Of a stretch of 64,000 nucleotides of DNA, positions 27,643 through 36,202 are shown piece by piece. The stretch comes from Thalassospira marina (lineage in GTDB: Bacteria > Pseudomonadota > Alphaproteobacteria > Rhodospirillales > Thalassospiraceae). The DNA lies in contig NZ_CP024199.1 of the NCBI RefSeq assembly GCF_002844375.1, positions 3,698,001 through 3,762,000 on the forward strand, read 5' to 3'. Position 1 is the first letter of the stretch; the number at the start of each line of letters is the position of its first letter. A program made the position numbers and the translations under genes. A model generated the notes under the pieces. It was not told where the DNA came from. It worked only from the letters and a program-made list of their open reading frames with translations, and made no database searches.

Positions 27643-30600
27643 TTACTCCGTCAGTTCAACCAGCAGATCCTTGCTGTCGACCTGCGTGCCCGCCGGGGCG
27701 TGGATTTTCGCCACGGTCCCGTCTTTTTCGGCATGCACGGCCGTTTCCATTTTCATTGCTTCAAGCGCACAAATCACATCACCCGCCTTGACCTTCTGGC
27801 CTTCGGTGACCGAAACCTCGACCACAAGACCCGGCATCGGGGCTGCGACATGCAGGCCGTTGCCATCTTCGGCCTTGGGCCGTGATTTACCCGAAACCGC
27901 CAGTTTGTTATCAGCAACCTTTACGGTACGCGGCTGGCCGTTCAGTTCGAAAAATACTGTGCGCTGGCCTTCATCATCGCCAAATTCCGACGTTGCCAGA
28001 TAACGGATAACAAGGGTTTTGCCCTTTTCGATATCAACCGAAATTTCTTCGCCCTGGCTCATGCCATAGAAGAAAACCGGGGTTGGCAAAATCGACACAT
28101 CGGCATTGTGGCTGCGATGTTCGGCATATTCCAGGAACACCTTGGGATACATCACATAGGATGCGACCTCGGCATCGCTGATATTGCGATGGGTTTTCTT
28201 TTCGATCTCGGCCTTGGTAGCGGCGAAATCGATCGGTTTCATATGCTTGCCCGGACGATCCGTCAGGGCTTCGCCACCTTTAAGCACCTTGCGTTGCAAA
28301 GCGGGCGGGAAGCCCCCCACCGGCTGGCCGATTTCACCCCGGAAGAATGAAATCACGCTATCGGGGAAGGCGATGTCCTTTTTCGGGTCCAGCACGTCCT
28401 GTTCGCTAAGGCCGGATGTAACCATCATCAGGGCCATATCACCCACCACCTTGGAACTTGGTGTAACCTTGACGATATCGCCAAACATGCGGTTGACCTT
28501 GGCATAGGCCTTGGAAACTTCGGGCCAGCGTTCCTCAAGCCCGACAGCACGGGCCTGATGGCGCAGGTTGGTATATTGGCCGCCCGGCATTTCATGAACA
28601 TAAACGTCCGACGTACCGCTGCGAATGTCGCTTTCAAAGCCGGTATAATAACGGCGCACCTGTTCCCAATAGGTCGAAACTTCGCGCAGGGCTTCATAAT
28701 TAAGCCCCGGATCGCGGTCCAGGCCGCGATAGGCCTGGGCAATGGAACCAAGATTGGGCTGTGACGTCAGCCCAGACATGGAATCAAGCGCGCCATCGAC
28801 CGCATCAACACCGGCATCGATCGCGGCCATCACGGTAGATGCCGAAATGCCGCTGGTATCATGGGTGTGGAAATGGATCGGAATATTGACCGTATCCTTT
28901 AGCGCCTTAAACAGTGTGGTTGCCGCCGCCGGACGCAACAGACCGGCCATATCCTTCAGGCCCAGAATATGCGCGCCCGATGCCTCAAGCTGGCGGGCCA
29001 TATCAACATAATAGTCCAGGTTATATTTGGACCGGTCCTTGTCATAGATATCACCGGTATAGCAAATGGCCCCTTCGCACAGCTTGCCGGTGCGCAGGAC
29101 GGAATCCATCGCCACCTTCATGTTTTCAACCCAGTTCAGGGAATCAAACACGCGGAACAGGTCCATGCCATGTTCGGCGGCCTGTTTGACGAAATAATCC
29201 ACCGCGTTATCGGGATAGTTGGTGTAACCCACCGCGTTAGACGCGCGCAGCAGCATTTGCGTCAGGATATTTGGCACCGCTTCGCGCAGCTTTACCAAAC
29301 GGTCCCACGGGTCTTCTTTCAAAAACCGCATGGCGACGTCAAAGGTGGCCCCGCCCCAGCATTCAATCGAAAACAGGTCGGACAGGCCATGCGCGTAATA
29401 CGGCGCGATCTGCAACATATCAAAGGTGCGCATGCGCGTTGCGATCAGGGACTGATGGGCATCACGCATGGTGGTGTCCGTCATCAGGACGCGCTTCTGG
29501 TCTTTCATCCAGCGCGCAAAACCTTCCGGCCCCAATTGATCAAGCTTCTGTTTGGTGCCCGGGCGGATTTCCTTGAGGTCGATGGATTTTGGCATCACCG
29601 GCGGATTGAAATTGGCCGGTTCGGCACGGCCTTCAACCTCGGGATTGCCATTAACGCTGACTTCGCCAATGAAGCGCAACAGGCGTGTTGCACGGTCACG
29701 ACGGCGGGCAAATTTAAACAGCTCTGGCGTTTCGTCAATAAAGCGGGTGGTGTATTCGCCAGCGCGGAATTTGGGGTGGTTGATCAGGTTTTCAAGAAAG
29801 GCCAAGTTGGTCGTGACACCACGAATACGAAATTCGCGCAGCGCACGGTCCATACGGTCCACTGCTTCACGCGGCGTGCTGCCCCAGGCGGTGACTTTTT
29901 CCAGCATTGAATCATAAAACGGCGTAATGACTGCGCCGGAATACGCCGTGCCACCATCCAGACGAATGCCAAAACCGTTCGCCCCGCGATAGACCTTGAT
30001 GCGCCCGTAATCAGGGACAAAGCTGTTTTCCGGGTCTTCAGTCGTAATACGGCATTGCAGGGCATGGTCGCGCAGCTTGATTTTTTCCTGCCATGGAATA
30101 CCCGTTTCGGACGGGAAACCAATTCGCCCACCCTGCGCGATCAGGATTTGCGCCTTCACCAGATCAAGGCCGGTGACGCATTCGGTAACGGTGTGTTCGA
30201 CCTGAATGCGGGGATTGACCTCGATAAAATAGAATTTGGATGTATCAACATCCATCAGGAATTCGACGGTGCCGGCATTAACGTAATTTGCCGCCTTGCC
30301 CAAACGCATCGCGGCATCACACAGCTCGGCGCGCTGGTCTTCGTCAAGGTAAGGCGCCGGGGCGCGTTCGACCACTTTCTGGTTGCGGCGCTGCACCGAG
30401 CAGTCACGCTCAAACAGATGCACCAATGTTCCGTGGGTATCGCCCAGCATCTGGACTTCCACATGGCGGGCACGGCGGATCAGTTTTTCAAAGTAAATCT
30501 CGCCATTGCCAAAGGCGGCTTCGGCTTCGCGTTTGGCGGCCAGAACCTGCTTTGCCAGGTCTTTGCCATTTTCGATAACGCGCATCCCGCGGCCACCACC

Positions 30601-31110
30601 GCCCCAGCTTGCCTTAAGCATGATCGGATAACCAACCTGCTGGGCGATTTTGGTGACTTCGTCCATGTCATCGGGCAAGGCAGCGGATGCAGGCATTACA
30701 GGCACACCGGCCTTTTCGGCCAGGTTACGCGCAGCAACCTTGTTGCCCAATGTGCGCATGACCTCGGAATCCGGGCCGATAAAGGTGATGCCGGCATCGG
30801 CACAGGCATCGGCAAAATCGGGATTTTCAGACAGGAAGCCATAACCCGGATGAATGGCATCTACCCCGGCATCGCGGGCAACACGCAAAATATCTTCGAT
30901 ATCAAGATAGGCACGAATAGGTTTGTTACCCTTGCCAACCCCATAGGATTCATCGGCTTTGAACCGATGCAGGGCAAAACGGTCTTCATCAGAAAAAATC
31001 GCGACTGTGCGAATGCCAAGTTCGTTGGCGGCACGCAAAACGCGAATCGCAATTTCACCGCGATTGGCAACCAGAAGCTTACGGATTTTCTTGGGTGCTG
31101 GACGTGACAT
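27643..31110 (-). CDS. pyc: Pyruvate carboxylase
   Basis: Single-chain biotin enzyme making oxaloacetate from pyruvate and bicarbonate; 1155 residues. Order: biotin carboxylase (about 1-455, KLLVANRGEIAIRV, GGGGRGM ATP loop, EVNPRIQVEHTVTE), carboxyltransferase with the metal-binding aldolase barrel (about 535-810, DTTMRDAHQSL, FHTHDTSG), a tetramerisation region, and a C-terminal biotinyl domain with EAMKM, the biotinylated lysine being about residue 1120. All domains look complete. It leads a pyc-glcD-glcE-glcF array, an arrangement joining anaplerosis with glycolate use, and has a PdhR/GlcC-type operator in its upstream region. Confidence 0.97.
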   Translation of the reverse strand: MSRPAPKKIRKLLVANRGEIAIRVLRAANELGIRTVAIFSDEDRFALHRFKADESYGVGKGNKPIRAYLDIEDILRVARDAGVDAIHPGYGFLSENPDFADACADAGITFIGPDSEVMRTLGNKVAARNLAEKAGVPVMPASAALPDDMDEVTKIAQQVGYPIMLKASWGGGGRGMRVIENGKDLAKQVLAAKREAEAAFGNGEIYFEKLIRRARHVEVQMLGDTHGTLVHLFERDCSVQRRNQKVVERAPAPYLDEDQRAELCDAAMRLGKAANYVNAGTVEFLMDVDTSKFYFIEVNPRIQVEHTVTECVTGLDLVKAQILIAQGGRIGFPSETGIPWQEKIKLRDHALQCRITTEDPENSFVPDYGRIKVYRGANGFGIRLDGGTAYSGAVITPFYDSMLEKVTAWGSTPREAVDRMDRALREFRIRGVTTNLAFLENLINHPKFRAGEYTTRFIDETPELFKFARRRDRATRLLRFIGEVSVNGNPEVEGRAEPANFNPPVMPKSIDLKEIRPGTKQKLDQLGPEGFARWMKDQKRVLMTDTTMRDAHQSLIATRMRTFDMLQIAPYYAHGLSDLFSIECWGGATFDVAMRFLKEDPWDRLVKLREAVPNILTQMLLRASNAVGYTNYPDNAVDYFVKQAAEHGMDLFRVFDSLNWVENMKVAMDSVLRTGKLCEGAICYTGDIYDKDRSKYNLDYYVDMARQLEASGAHILGLKDMAGLLRPAAATTLFKALKDTVNIPIHFHTHDTSGISASTVMAAIDAGVDAVDGALDSMSGLTSQPNLGSIAQAYRGLDRDPGLNYEALREVSTYWEQVRRYYTGFESDIRSGTSDVYVHEMPGGQYTNLRHQARAVGLEERWPEVSKAYAKVNRMFGDIVKVTPSSKVVGDMALMMVTSGLSEQDVLDPKKDIAFPDSVISFFRGEIGQPVGGFPPALQRKVLKGGEALTDRPGKHMKPIDFAATKAEIEKKTHRNISDAEVASYVMYPKVFLEYAEHRSHNADVSILPTPVFFYGMSQGEEISVDIEKGKTLVIRYLATSEFGDDEGQRTVFFELNGQPRTVKVADNKLAVSGKSRPKAEDGNGLHVAAPMPGLVVEVSVTEGQKVKAGDVICALEAMKMETAVHAEKDGTVAKIHAPAGTQVDSKDLLVELTE

Positions 31111-31188
31111 TTACGACCGGACTCCTACCAGATATGATTGGCAAAAGCGGCCCTGAACGCCCCTGCCGAAAGCCAAGAGAAACGCCAC

Positions 31189-31238
31189 GATACGGTCCTG
31201 TACTGTGTTGCGGTGCGGAAACCCGGCAACACCGTATC
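31189..31238 (-). promoter_or_regulatory. Compound hairpin upstream of pyc
   Basis: GATACGGT (31189-31196) pairs with ACCGTATC (31231-31238), and inside it GTGTTGC (31205-31211) pairs with GCAACAC (31226-31232), so two alternative or nested stems overlap. It lies 80-130 bases before the pyc start and could be a leader-RNA structure or an operator. Confidence 0.4.
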
Positions 31239-31367
31239 CTGAGTGGCGAATGCAGATATGAATGAACGTTAAACGCGAATTGCATATCCGAAGTTCCTGG
31301 CGCCTGGTGGGCAGGCGACGCTTTTGATATATGCCCAATGCCCGGCCTCTGTCAAAACAGTAATTTC

Positions 31368-31384
31368 AACTGGTAATACCAATT
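31368..31384. promoter_or_regulatory. PdhR/GlcC-type (FadR-family) operator
   Basis: The 17-mer AACTGGTAATACCAATT differs by one base from the E. coli PdhR-type palindrome AATTGGT-N3-ACCAATT and contains the FadR-subfamily core TGGT-N3-ACCA exactly. It lies between divergent pyc-glcDEF and the sensor kinase gene. A FadR-family regulator responding to pyruvate, lactate or glycolate is expected. No such regulator gene is adjacent; the one at 2593 has a similar operator. Confidence 0.6.
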
Positions 31385-31567
31385 TTGGAATTTCGGCGCC
31401 ACAAGCTTTCCACGATGTGAAAACAACTTTGTTGCGAAAACCGCAAAAAACCGACCATTCCATTACGTTTTTTCATTCTCAAACGCAGACATTCCCTTGT
31501 TATGTGTTATTGTCTCGCCGCTTTTGGGGAGCCATTCCATTATTCTTTAGTTGAAAACCGCCCGACC

Positions 31568-32971
31568 ATGCCCAAACTGAATTTGCGCCTGAAATTTCTG
31601 TTATTGTCGATCCTGCCGCTTCTGCTGGCGGCAAGTGCGATTTCGGGGCTGGTTTTTGCCCAGGCGGAACGGCTGGCCAAGGCGGAAACACGCACCTTTG
31701 AACGCAATATTGTCGAAGCCCGCAAAGAAGAGCTGAAAAGCTATCTTCAGCTCGCGATGGCATCGATCAACCATATCTATTCGGTGGCAAGCCCGCTGGA
31801 TGCGGTTTCAAAGGAACGGGTCAAAGCGATTATCAATGACCTGTCCTATGGCAAGGATGGCTATTTCTTTATTTATGACCGCGATGGCACCGCCCTTGTA
31901 GACCCGCCCGAGCCCTGGCGCGTGGGCAAAACATACTGGAATTTGCGCGACCTGAATGGCAATTCGGTTATTCAGGCCCTGATCAAAAACGCCGAAAATG
32001 GCGGCGATTTTCTACGCTTTATCTGGGACAAACCCTCCACCGGGGAACCGGCCGAAAAGATCGGCTATTCGCTGATGCTTGATAAATGGGGCTGGATGAT
32101 TGGCACCGGGATTTACATTGACGATATTTCCCAGCAGGTCACGGAAATTGAAACTGAAGTTGCCGCCCATATCCGCGAAACCACCATTTCGATTATCGGC
32201 ATTACGGTGCTGGCTGTGTTGCTGGTGGGGATTTCGGGCACCGTTGTTACCCTGTCGGAACGCAAGCTGGCCGATGCCAAACTAAAAGAACTGGCACACC
32301 GCGTGGTGGATGTGCAGGAAGAAGAACGCCTGCGTGTTTCGCGTGAATTGCATGACGGCATCAGCCAGATACTGGTTTCGGTGAAATATTCCATTGAACT
32401 GGCAAGTGATCGTATGCGCCAGAATATGTCGGACGCCGCCATACCGATTGAAAAAGCTGCCAAGCGATTACAAGACGCCATTCAGGAAGTACGGCGCATT
32501 TCGCGCGATTTGCGCCCTGCCGTTCTTGATGATCTGGGCTTGAAACCCGCCATAGAAAGCATGTGCAGCGAATTACAGGACCGTTCGGGCATGCAGATTA
32601 CGGTGAAATGTGATCCGATTGAAAATGCTCTGAACCCGGCAAAGAAAACAACGCTTTACCGTGTGCTGCAGGAAAGCCTGACCAATATTGAACGCCATGC
32701 CGATGCCACCCACGTTAATGTGCGCATTCGCCGGGATGGCGGCAGCGTTGTGATGACGGTGGCCGATAATGGCACCGGTTTTGAAACCAAAAGCTATATC
32801 CGCAATCGCGACCCGCGCGCGGGCATTGGCCTGCGCAATATGCGCGAACGTATGGAATTTCACGGCGGCGGGTTAAGTGTCACATCCGAGCTGGATGATG
32901 GCACAACAATCACTGCTTATGTGCCCGTTACCCCCGGAACACCCCCATTACCCCCGGCATTAAAGGCATAA
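31568..32971 (+). CDS. Cache-domain sensor histidine kinase (NarX/DegS class)
   Basis: Inner-membrane sensor of 467 residues. A membrane helix (about 8-28), an extracytoplasmic single Cache domain (about 35-205, with the family stretch YGKDGYFFIYDRDGTALVDPP and WGWMIGTGIYIDDI) and a second membrane helix (about 207-228) come first. A HisKA_3 dimerisation domain follows with the phospho-acceptor His262 in RELHDGISQ, then an ATPase domain with the N-box and GIGLRNMRERM. Single Cache domains often bind small organic acids. The ATG at 31568 is chosen because the upstream frame breaks the signal-anchor pattern. The NarL-type regulator 120 bases downstream is the obvious partner. Confidence 0.9.
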   Translation: MPKLNLRLKFLLLSILPLLLAASAISGLVFAQAERLAKAETRTFERNIVEARKEELKSYLQLAMASINHIYSVASPLDAVSKERVKAIINDLSYGKDGYFFIYDRDGTALVDPPEPWRVGKTYWNLRDLNGNSVIQALIKNAENGGDFLRFIWDKPSTGEPAEKIGYSLMLDKWGWMIGTGIYIDDISQQVTEIETEVAAHIRETTISIIGITVLAVLLVGISGTVVTLSERKLADAKLKELAHRVVDVQEEERLRVSRELHDGISQILVSVKYSIELASDRMRQNMSDAAIPIEKAAKRLQDAIQEVRRISRDLRPAVLDDLGLKPAIESMCSELQDRSGMQITVKCDPIENALNPAKKTTLYRVLQESLTNIERHADATHVNVRIRRDGGSVVMTVADNGTGFETKSYIRNRDPRAGIGLRNMRERMEFHGGGLSVTSELDDGTTITAYVPVTPGTPPLPPALKA

Positions 32972-33093
32972 TGCGGGCTTTTTTGGCATTTTGGGGCTGC
33001 GCCATCGGCTTTTTTATGCCTAATTGAACCTTCCCCGGTAACTTTCCCCCAGAAAGCGCACCGACCATACCGACAGGGACCGAGACGACGACG

Positions 33094-33768
33094 ATGACAA
33101 GTGACGCTATTGCTTTTTCCCCGGATCGCCCGATCCGCATTCTGCTATGTGATGATCACGCCCTTGTAATGGATGGCATCCGTTCCCGTCTGGAATGTTA
33201 TGCCCATATCTCGATAGTCGGCGAGGCCAGCAACGGACAGGAAGCGCTTGATCTTGCGGGCAACCTTCATCCTGATATCGTGCTGATGGATATTTCCATG
33301 CCGGTCATGAATGGCCTTGAGGCAGCAGAGCGCTTTCGCGATACCCTGCCCGATATCAAGGTGATCATGCTAAGCATGCATGAAAACCCGGAATATCTGC
33401 GCACCGCCAAACAGGCCGGTGTACGCGGCTTTATCCTGAAAGATGTTTCATCAAACGATATGGTCCGCGCACTTGAAGCCATTGCCAGTGGCGGCGAGGC
33501 CTATAGCCCGACCTTTGACAAGATCGACGCCACCGAAGATGCCAGCGATGATGGCATGCCGCTGACCACCCGTGAACGGACGGTTCTGCGTTTGCTCGCG
33601 CGTGGTGCCAGTAACAAGCATGTCGCGCGCGAACTTGATATCAGCGTTCGTACGGTTGAAACCCACCGCCGCAATATCAAACGCAAACTTGGCATCGACA
33701 GTTCGGCAGGTCTTGTGCGTTATGCCATTGAAAAGGGCTTGGTTACGCTTGATAGCGCAGCGGGTTAA
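33094..33768 (+). CDS. NarL/FixJ-type response regulator
   Basis: Two-domain response regulator of 224 residues. The receiver (about 10-130) has the acidic pair in LCDDHALV, the phospho-acceptor Asp66 in VLMDISMP and Lys in FILKDVS. The LuxR-type DNA-binding domain (about 155-215) has LTTRERTVLRLLARGASNKHVARELDISVRTVETHRRNI, the classic four-helix HTH. It follows the Cache-domain kinase on the same strand with about 120 bases between, so the two should form one two-component system. Target genes are unknown; the divergent pyc-glcDEF unit is a candidate. Confidence 0.92.
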   Translation: MTSDAIAFSPDRPIRILLCDDHALVMDGIRSRLECYAHISIVGEASNGQEALDLAGNLHPDIVLMDISMPVMNGLEAAERFRDTLPDIKVIMLSMHENPEYLRTAKQAGVRGFILKDVSSNDMVRALEAIASGGEAYSPTFDKIDATEDASDDGMPLTTRERTVLRLLARGASNKHVARELDISVRTVETHRRNIKRKLGIDSSAGLVRYAIEKGLVTLDSAAG

Positions 33769-33939
33769 GCCCGCATTTACCGCTATTCCCTGGCTTTTCT
33801 GAAACAGTTTTTAGAAAAACAGGCAATTGAATTTGATTTCACGAATGCTAAATAGTACAGCAGATTGTAGTGATTTAAATTCACGCCATATGAAGTTGCG
33901 GGATCAGGGGCTGACCCGCATCTGCGAGAGGGGGTATTC

Positions 33940-34662
33940 GTGTCCCAGACCGGCTTTACCAAACCCAAACCCGACATGCTGCGTTGCAAAAGCTGCGGTG
34001 TGCGCCAGCTTGCCCTGTTTACCGACCTGACCGACGAGGATTTCAAACTGGTTCACCAGCCGGTTGATGAAGTCCGGGTTGCGCAGGGCGATGTACTTTA
34101 TCACGCCGATGACCGGGCCGATTGCCTGTTTACCCTGCGGTCCGGCTTGATCAAGATGACACATTACCTGATTGATGGTTCGCAGCGCGTGGTGCGCCTG
34201 GTACGACCGGGTGGGACCCTTGGCCTGGAAGCACTGGTTGCGGGCCAATTCGCCCATAACGCCGAAGCCCTGCAGGACAGTGTCTTGTGCCGCATCCCGG
34301 TTTCGGTTGTTGAAAAGCTGGACCGTGAAAGCCCGCGCCTGCACAAACAGGTTTTAACCCGCTGGCACCAGACCGTGATGGATGCCGATTACTGGCTGAC
34401 GCAAATGTGCACCGGGTCTGCGCGTGAACGTGTGGCGCGCCTGTGCCTGTTTCTGGCCGAAGATGACGAAGGCCTTGCTGCCTGCCATTTGCCGGGCCGC
34501 GAAGATATTGGGGCGATGCTGGGCATTACCACCGAAACCGCCAGCCGCGTTATCGCCGATTTCCGCCGTCAGGGCCTGCTGACCACCCATTCCCGGCGCG
34601 AATTTTCGATGAATATCGACAGCATGCGCAATCTTGCCGGGATCGAAGATTGCGCGGCCTAA
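33940..34662 (+). CDS. Crp/Fnr-family regulator with N-terminal CxxC
   Basis: Cyclic-nucleotide-binding-fold regulator of 240 residues starting at GTG 33940, which has GAGGG upstream. The N terminus carries CKSC at Cys16/Cys19, where Fnr has part of its iron-sulfur ligand set, but the third N-terminal cysteine of canonical Fnr is an alanine (QLALF). A further Cys occurs at about 68 (ADCLF). The beta-roll sensor domain spans about 25-140 and the Crp-type HTH about 165-225, with the recognition stretch TTETASRVIADF. The E-x2-SR pattern is like Fnr, suggesting TTGAT-type half-sites. It may sense redox through a partial cluster or a disulphide, or be cluster-free. Confidence 0.88.
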   Translation: MSQTGFTKPKPDMLRCKSCGVRQLALFTDLTDEDFKLVHQPVDEVRVAQGDVLYHADDRADCLFTLRSGLIKMTHYLIDGSQRVVRLVRPGGTLGLEALVAGQFAHNAEALQDSVLCRIPVSVVEKLDRESPRLHKQVLTRWHQTVMDADYWLTQMCTGSARERVARLCLFLAEDDEGLAACHLPGREDIGAMLGITTETASRVIADFRRQGLLTTHSRREFSMNIDSMRNLAGIEDCAA

Positions 34663-34702
34663 GCCGCCCGAACCCTTCCTTCCTCTGATTGGGCAAGAAT
34701 AG

Positions 34703-34727
34703 AAGGCAGCGTCATTGGCGCTGCCTT
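34703..34727 (+). terminator. Terminator after the Crp/Fnr gene
   Basis: A 9-bp stem (34703-34711 with 34719-34727, seven-base loop) precedes a pyrimidine-rich stretch, between convergent genes. Confidence 0.65.
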
Positions 34728-34748
34728 TCGTCCCTTTGCCAAGGGCTT

Positions 34749-35525
34749 TTAACGGCGCATGGCCGCAGGCAGGGTTGTCTGGAAGGCTGATTTGGGACCA
34801 CAGGCATGGGACAGGCGTTCATATTCCTGCGCGGTATCGATCCTGGCGTGGTCGCGCTGGCGGGTGGCATCGATTTTTGCCAGCAATGCCTTAAATTCCC
34901 GCCCGTATTTTGACAGCAGATTGCGAATACGCGCCGACGCCATTTGCGCGGGCAAGGGCTGCATACGGGCAAAATCATCTGTCACCTGTGCTAGATAAGC
35001 AGGCAATGCATTGCGAATATCAAGCTCCATATGCTGGTTGATGGCAACATGCTGGCCTTCATGGGCATAGACCACATCATACTCGCAACTGCCTTTGGGC
35101 AATTCGCTGGCAATATAAACCAGATGTTCGGTCACACTTACCGTTGGATGGATCAGGGCCGGTAACAGGCAATAAGTCCCATTGCCCAAAGCCACCGGTT
35201 CAATGCGCATTTCAAATTTGGCCTGCATGGCATAACTGGTCAGCCCGGTTACAAACCAGTCGGCACTATGGGTGGTTTTGCTGTTAAGCCAACGAACCGA
35301 ACGGTTACGATCAAGCTGTGGGGATTTGGGTTCAAAATCGAAGGTGATTTTTGGGGGCGTTACCGTCGGGCAGGATGCCGCATATGCGCCCTGCCCGCCA
35401 AAGGCCACCACACCAAGTATCACCAGCAGAACAAAACCTGCAAGGGCCGTTACCCGAAGGCCGCGACGCACCAGAAATCCCCCAAATCCTTTACCAATCT
35501 GCATTGCCTGAAATCTGGCGCTCAC
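34749..35525 (-). CDS. Membrane-anchored or exported protein with HEGQH motif
   Basis: 258 residues from a GTG at 35525 that has a G-rich ribosome binding site upstream; an ATG at 35504 is an alternative. A hydrophobic segment at about 25-50 ends in GAYAA and looks like a signal peptide or anchor. The mature part contains YDVVYAHEGQHVAINQH near residue 160, an HExxH zinc-metallopeptidase-like motif, followed by a helical basic C terminus. Four mature cysteines could form disulphides. The pattern recalls secreted DUF922-type proteins, but I cannot assign a family. Catalysis is an inference from the motif alone. Confidence 0.72.
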   Translation of the reverse strand: MSARFQAMQIGKGFGGFLVRRGLRVTALAGFVLLVILGVVAFGGQGAYAASCPTVTPPKITFDFEPKSPQLDRNRSVRWLNSKTTHSADWFVTGLTSYAMQAKFEMRIEPVALGNGTYCLLPALIHPTVSVTEHLVYIASELPKGSCEYDVVYAHEGQHVAINQHMELDIRNALPAYLAQVTDDFARMQPLPAQMASARIRNLLSKYGREFKALLAKIDATRQRDHARIDTAQEYERLSHACGPKSAFQTTLPAAMRR

Positions 35526-35731
35526 CGCCGATATCCCCCCGACCTATAATGCTTTTTGCTGCCTTGGCTTTACTTAAACCTGCCGGATCTGGCTGTTTGA
35601 AAATGCCGATATTTACCAACCGGCCGAAGAAACACAGATGGGGGATGATCAGCATTTTGACAATGCAAACACACCATGCGCCTGTTCACATTATCCTTAA
35701 AAGCTGGTGTAAATGCAGGCAGGTGTAATGA

Positions 35732-36019
35732 TTATTCAGCAAGCCAGCGCCGCAGCACCGCCACCACCCGGTCCGGGTCGCTATCGACAAGGGCGCTGGC
35801 GCGCTTGACCAGATTTTGTTCAATCCGCCCTTCGATACCTTCCAGCGACAGGGTCACCGGGGCAGCGCCTTCGACCAGGGCAGCAGACGGCACAACTGGC
35901 TGCACCTGCCCTGCCACCGGCGTTAAACGGGGCGTGCGCCCCGGCAGGTCACGCGGCAGGGGCGGTGCAGGTTTGGCAGCCAGTGGCATTACCGGCTTAT
36001 CGTCATCATCTGGGTGCAT
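35732..36019 (-). CDS. Small Pro-rich protein with FliF-like C-terminal tail
   Basis: About 95 residues from the ATG at 36019; the frame is open to a GTG at 36094. The N-terminal two thirds is Pro/Ala-rich and probably disordered. The last 35 residues (EGRIEQNLVKRASALVDSDP is the first part, then RVVAVLRRWLAE) resemble the extreme C terminus of the flagellar M-ring protein FliF, whose 'NP-x-x-A-x-x-(L/I)R-x-W' tail binds FliG. No flagellar gene lies nearby. Start and function are uncertain. Confidence 0.5.
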   Translation of the reverse strand: MHPDDDDKPVMPLAAKPAPPLPRDLPGRTPRLTPVAGQVQPVVPSAALVEGAAPVTLSLEGIEGRIEQNLVKRASALVDSDPDRVVAVLRRWLAE

Positions 36020-36136
36020 GGGCAATTGTTGCGCCGATAATGGCCTTAAACAAGTGAATTGTCGCACAGCTCCCGGTATCGGCCCGCTTGGCACTGGGAT
36101 ATTCCCCTCGCATAATTCCGATGGACGGCGGAATTA

Positions 36137-36176
36137 CCAACGCACTGACGGGCATTTTGACCCGGCAATGCGTTGG
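36137..36176. repeat. Inverted repeat between two minus-strand genes
   Basis: CCAACGCA (36137-36144) pairs with TGCGTTGG (36169-36176), and an inner CGGG/CCCG pair can extend it. No U-run follows on either side. It may be a weak terminator for the 414-residue gene or an operator. Confidence 0.35.
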
Positions 36177-36202
36177 CAAAGTGTCAGCTTACTCGCCAGG
36201 GC

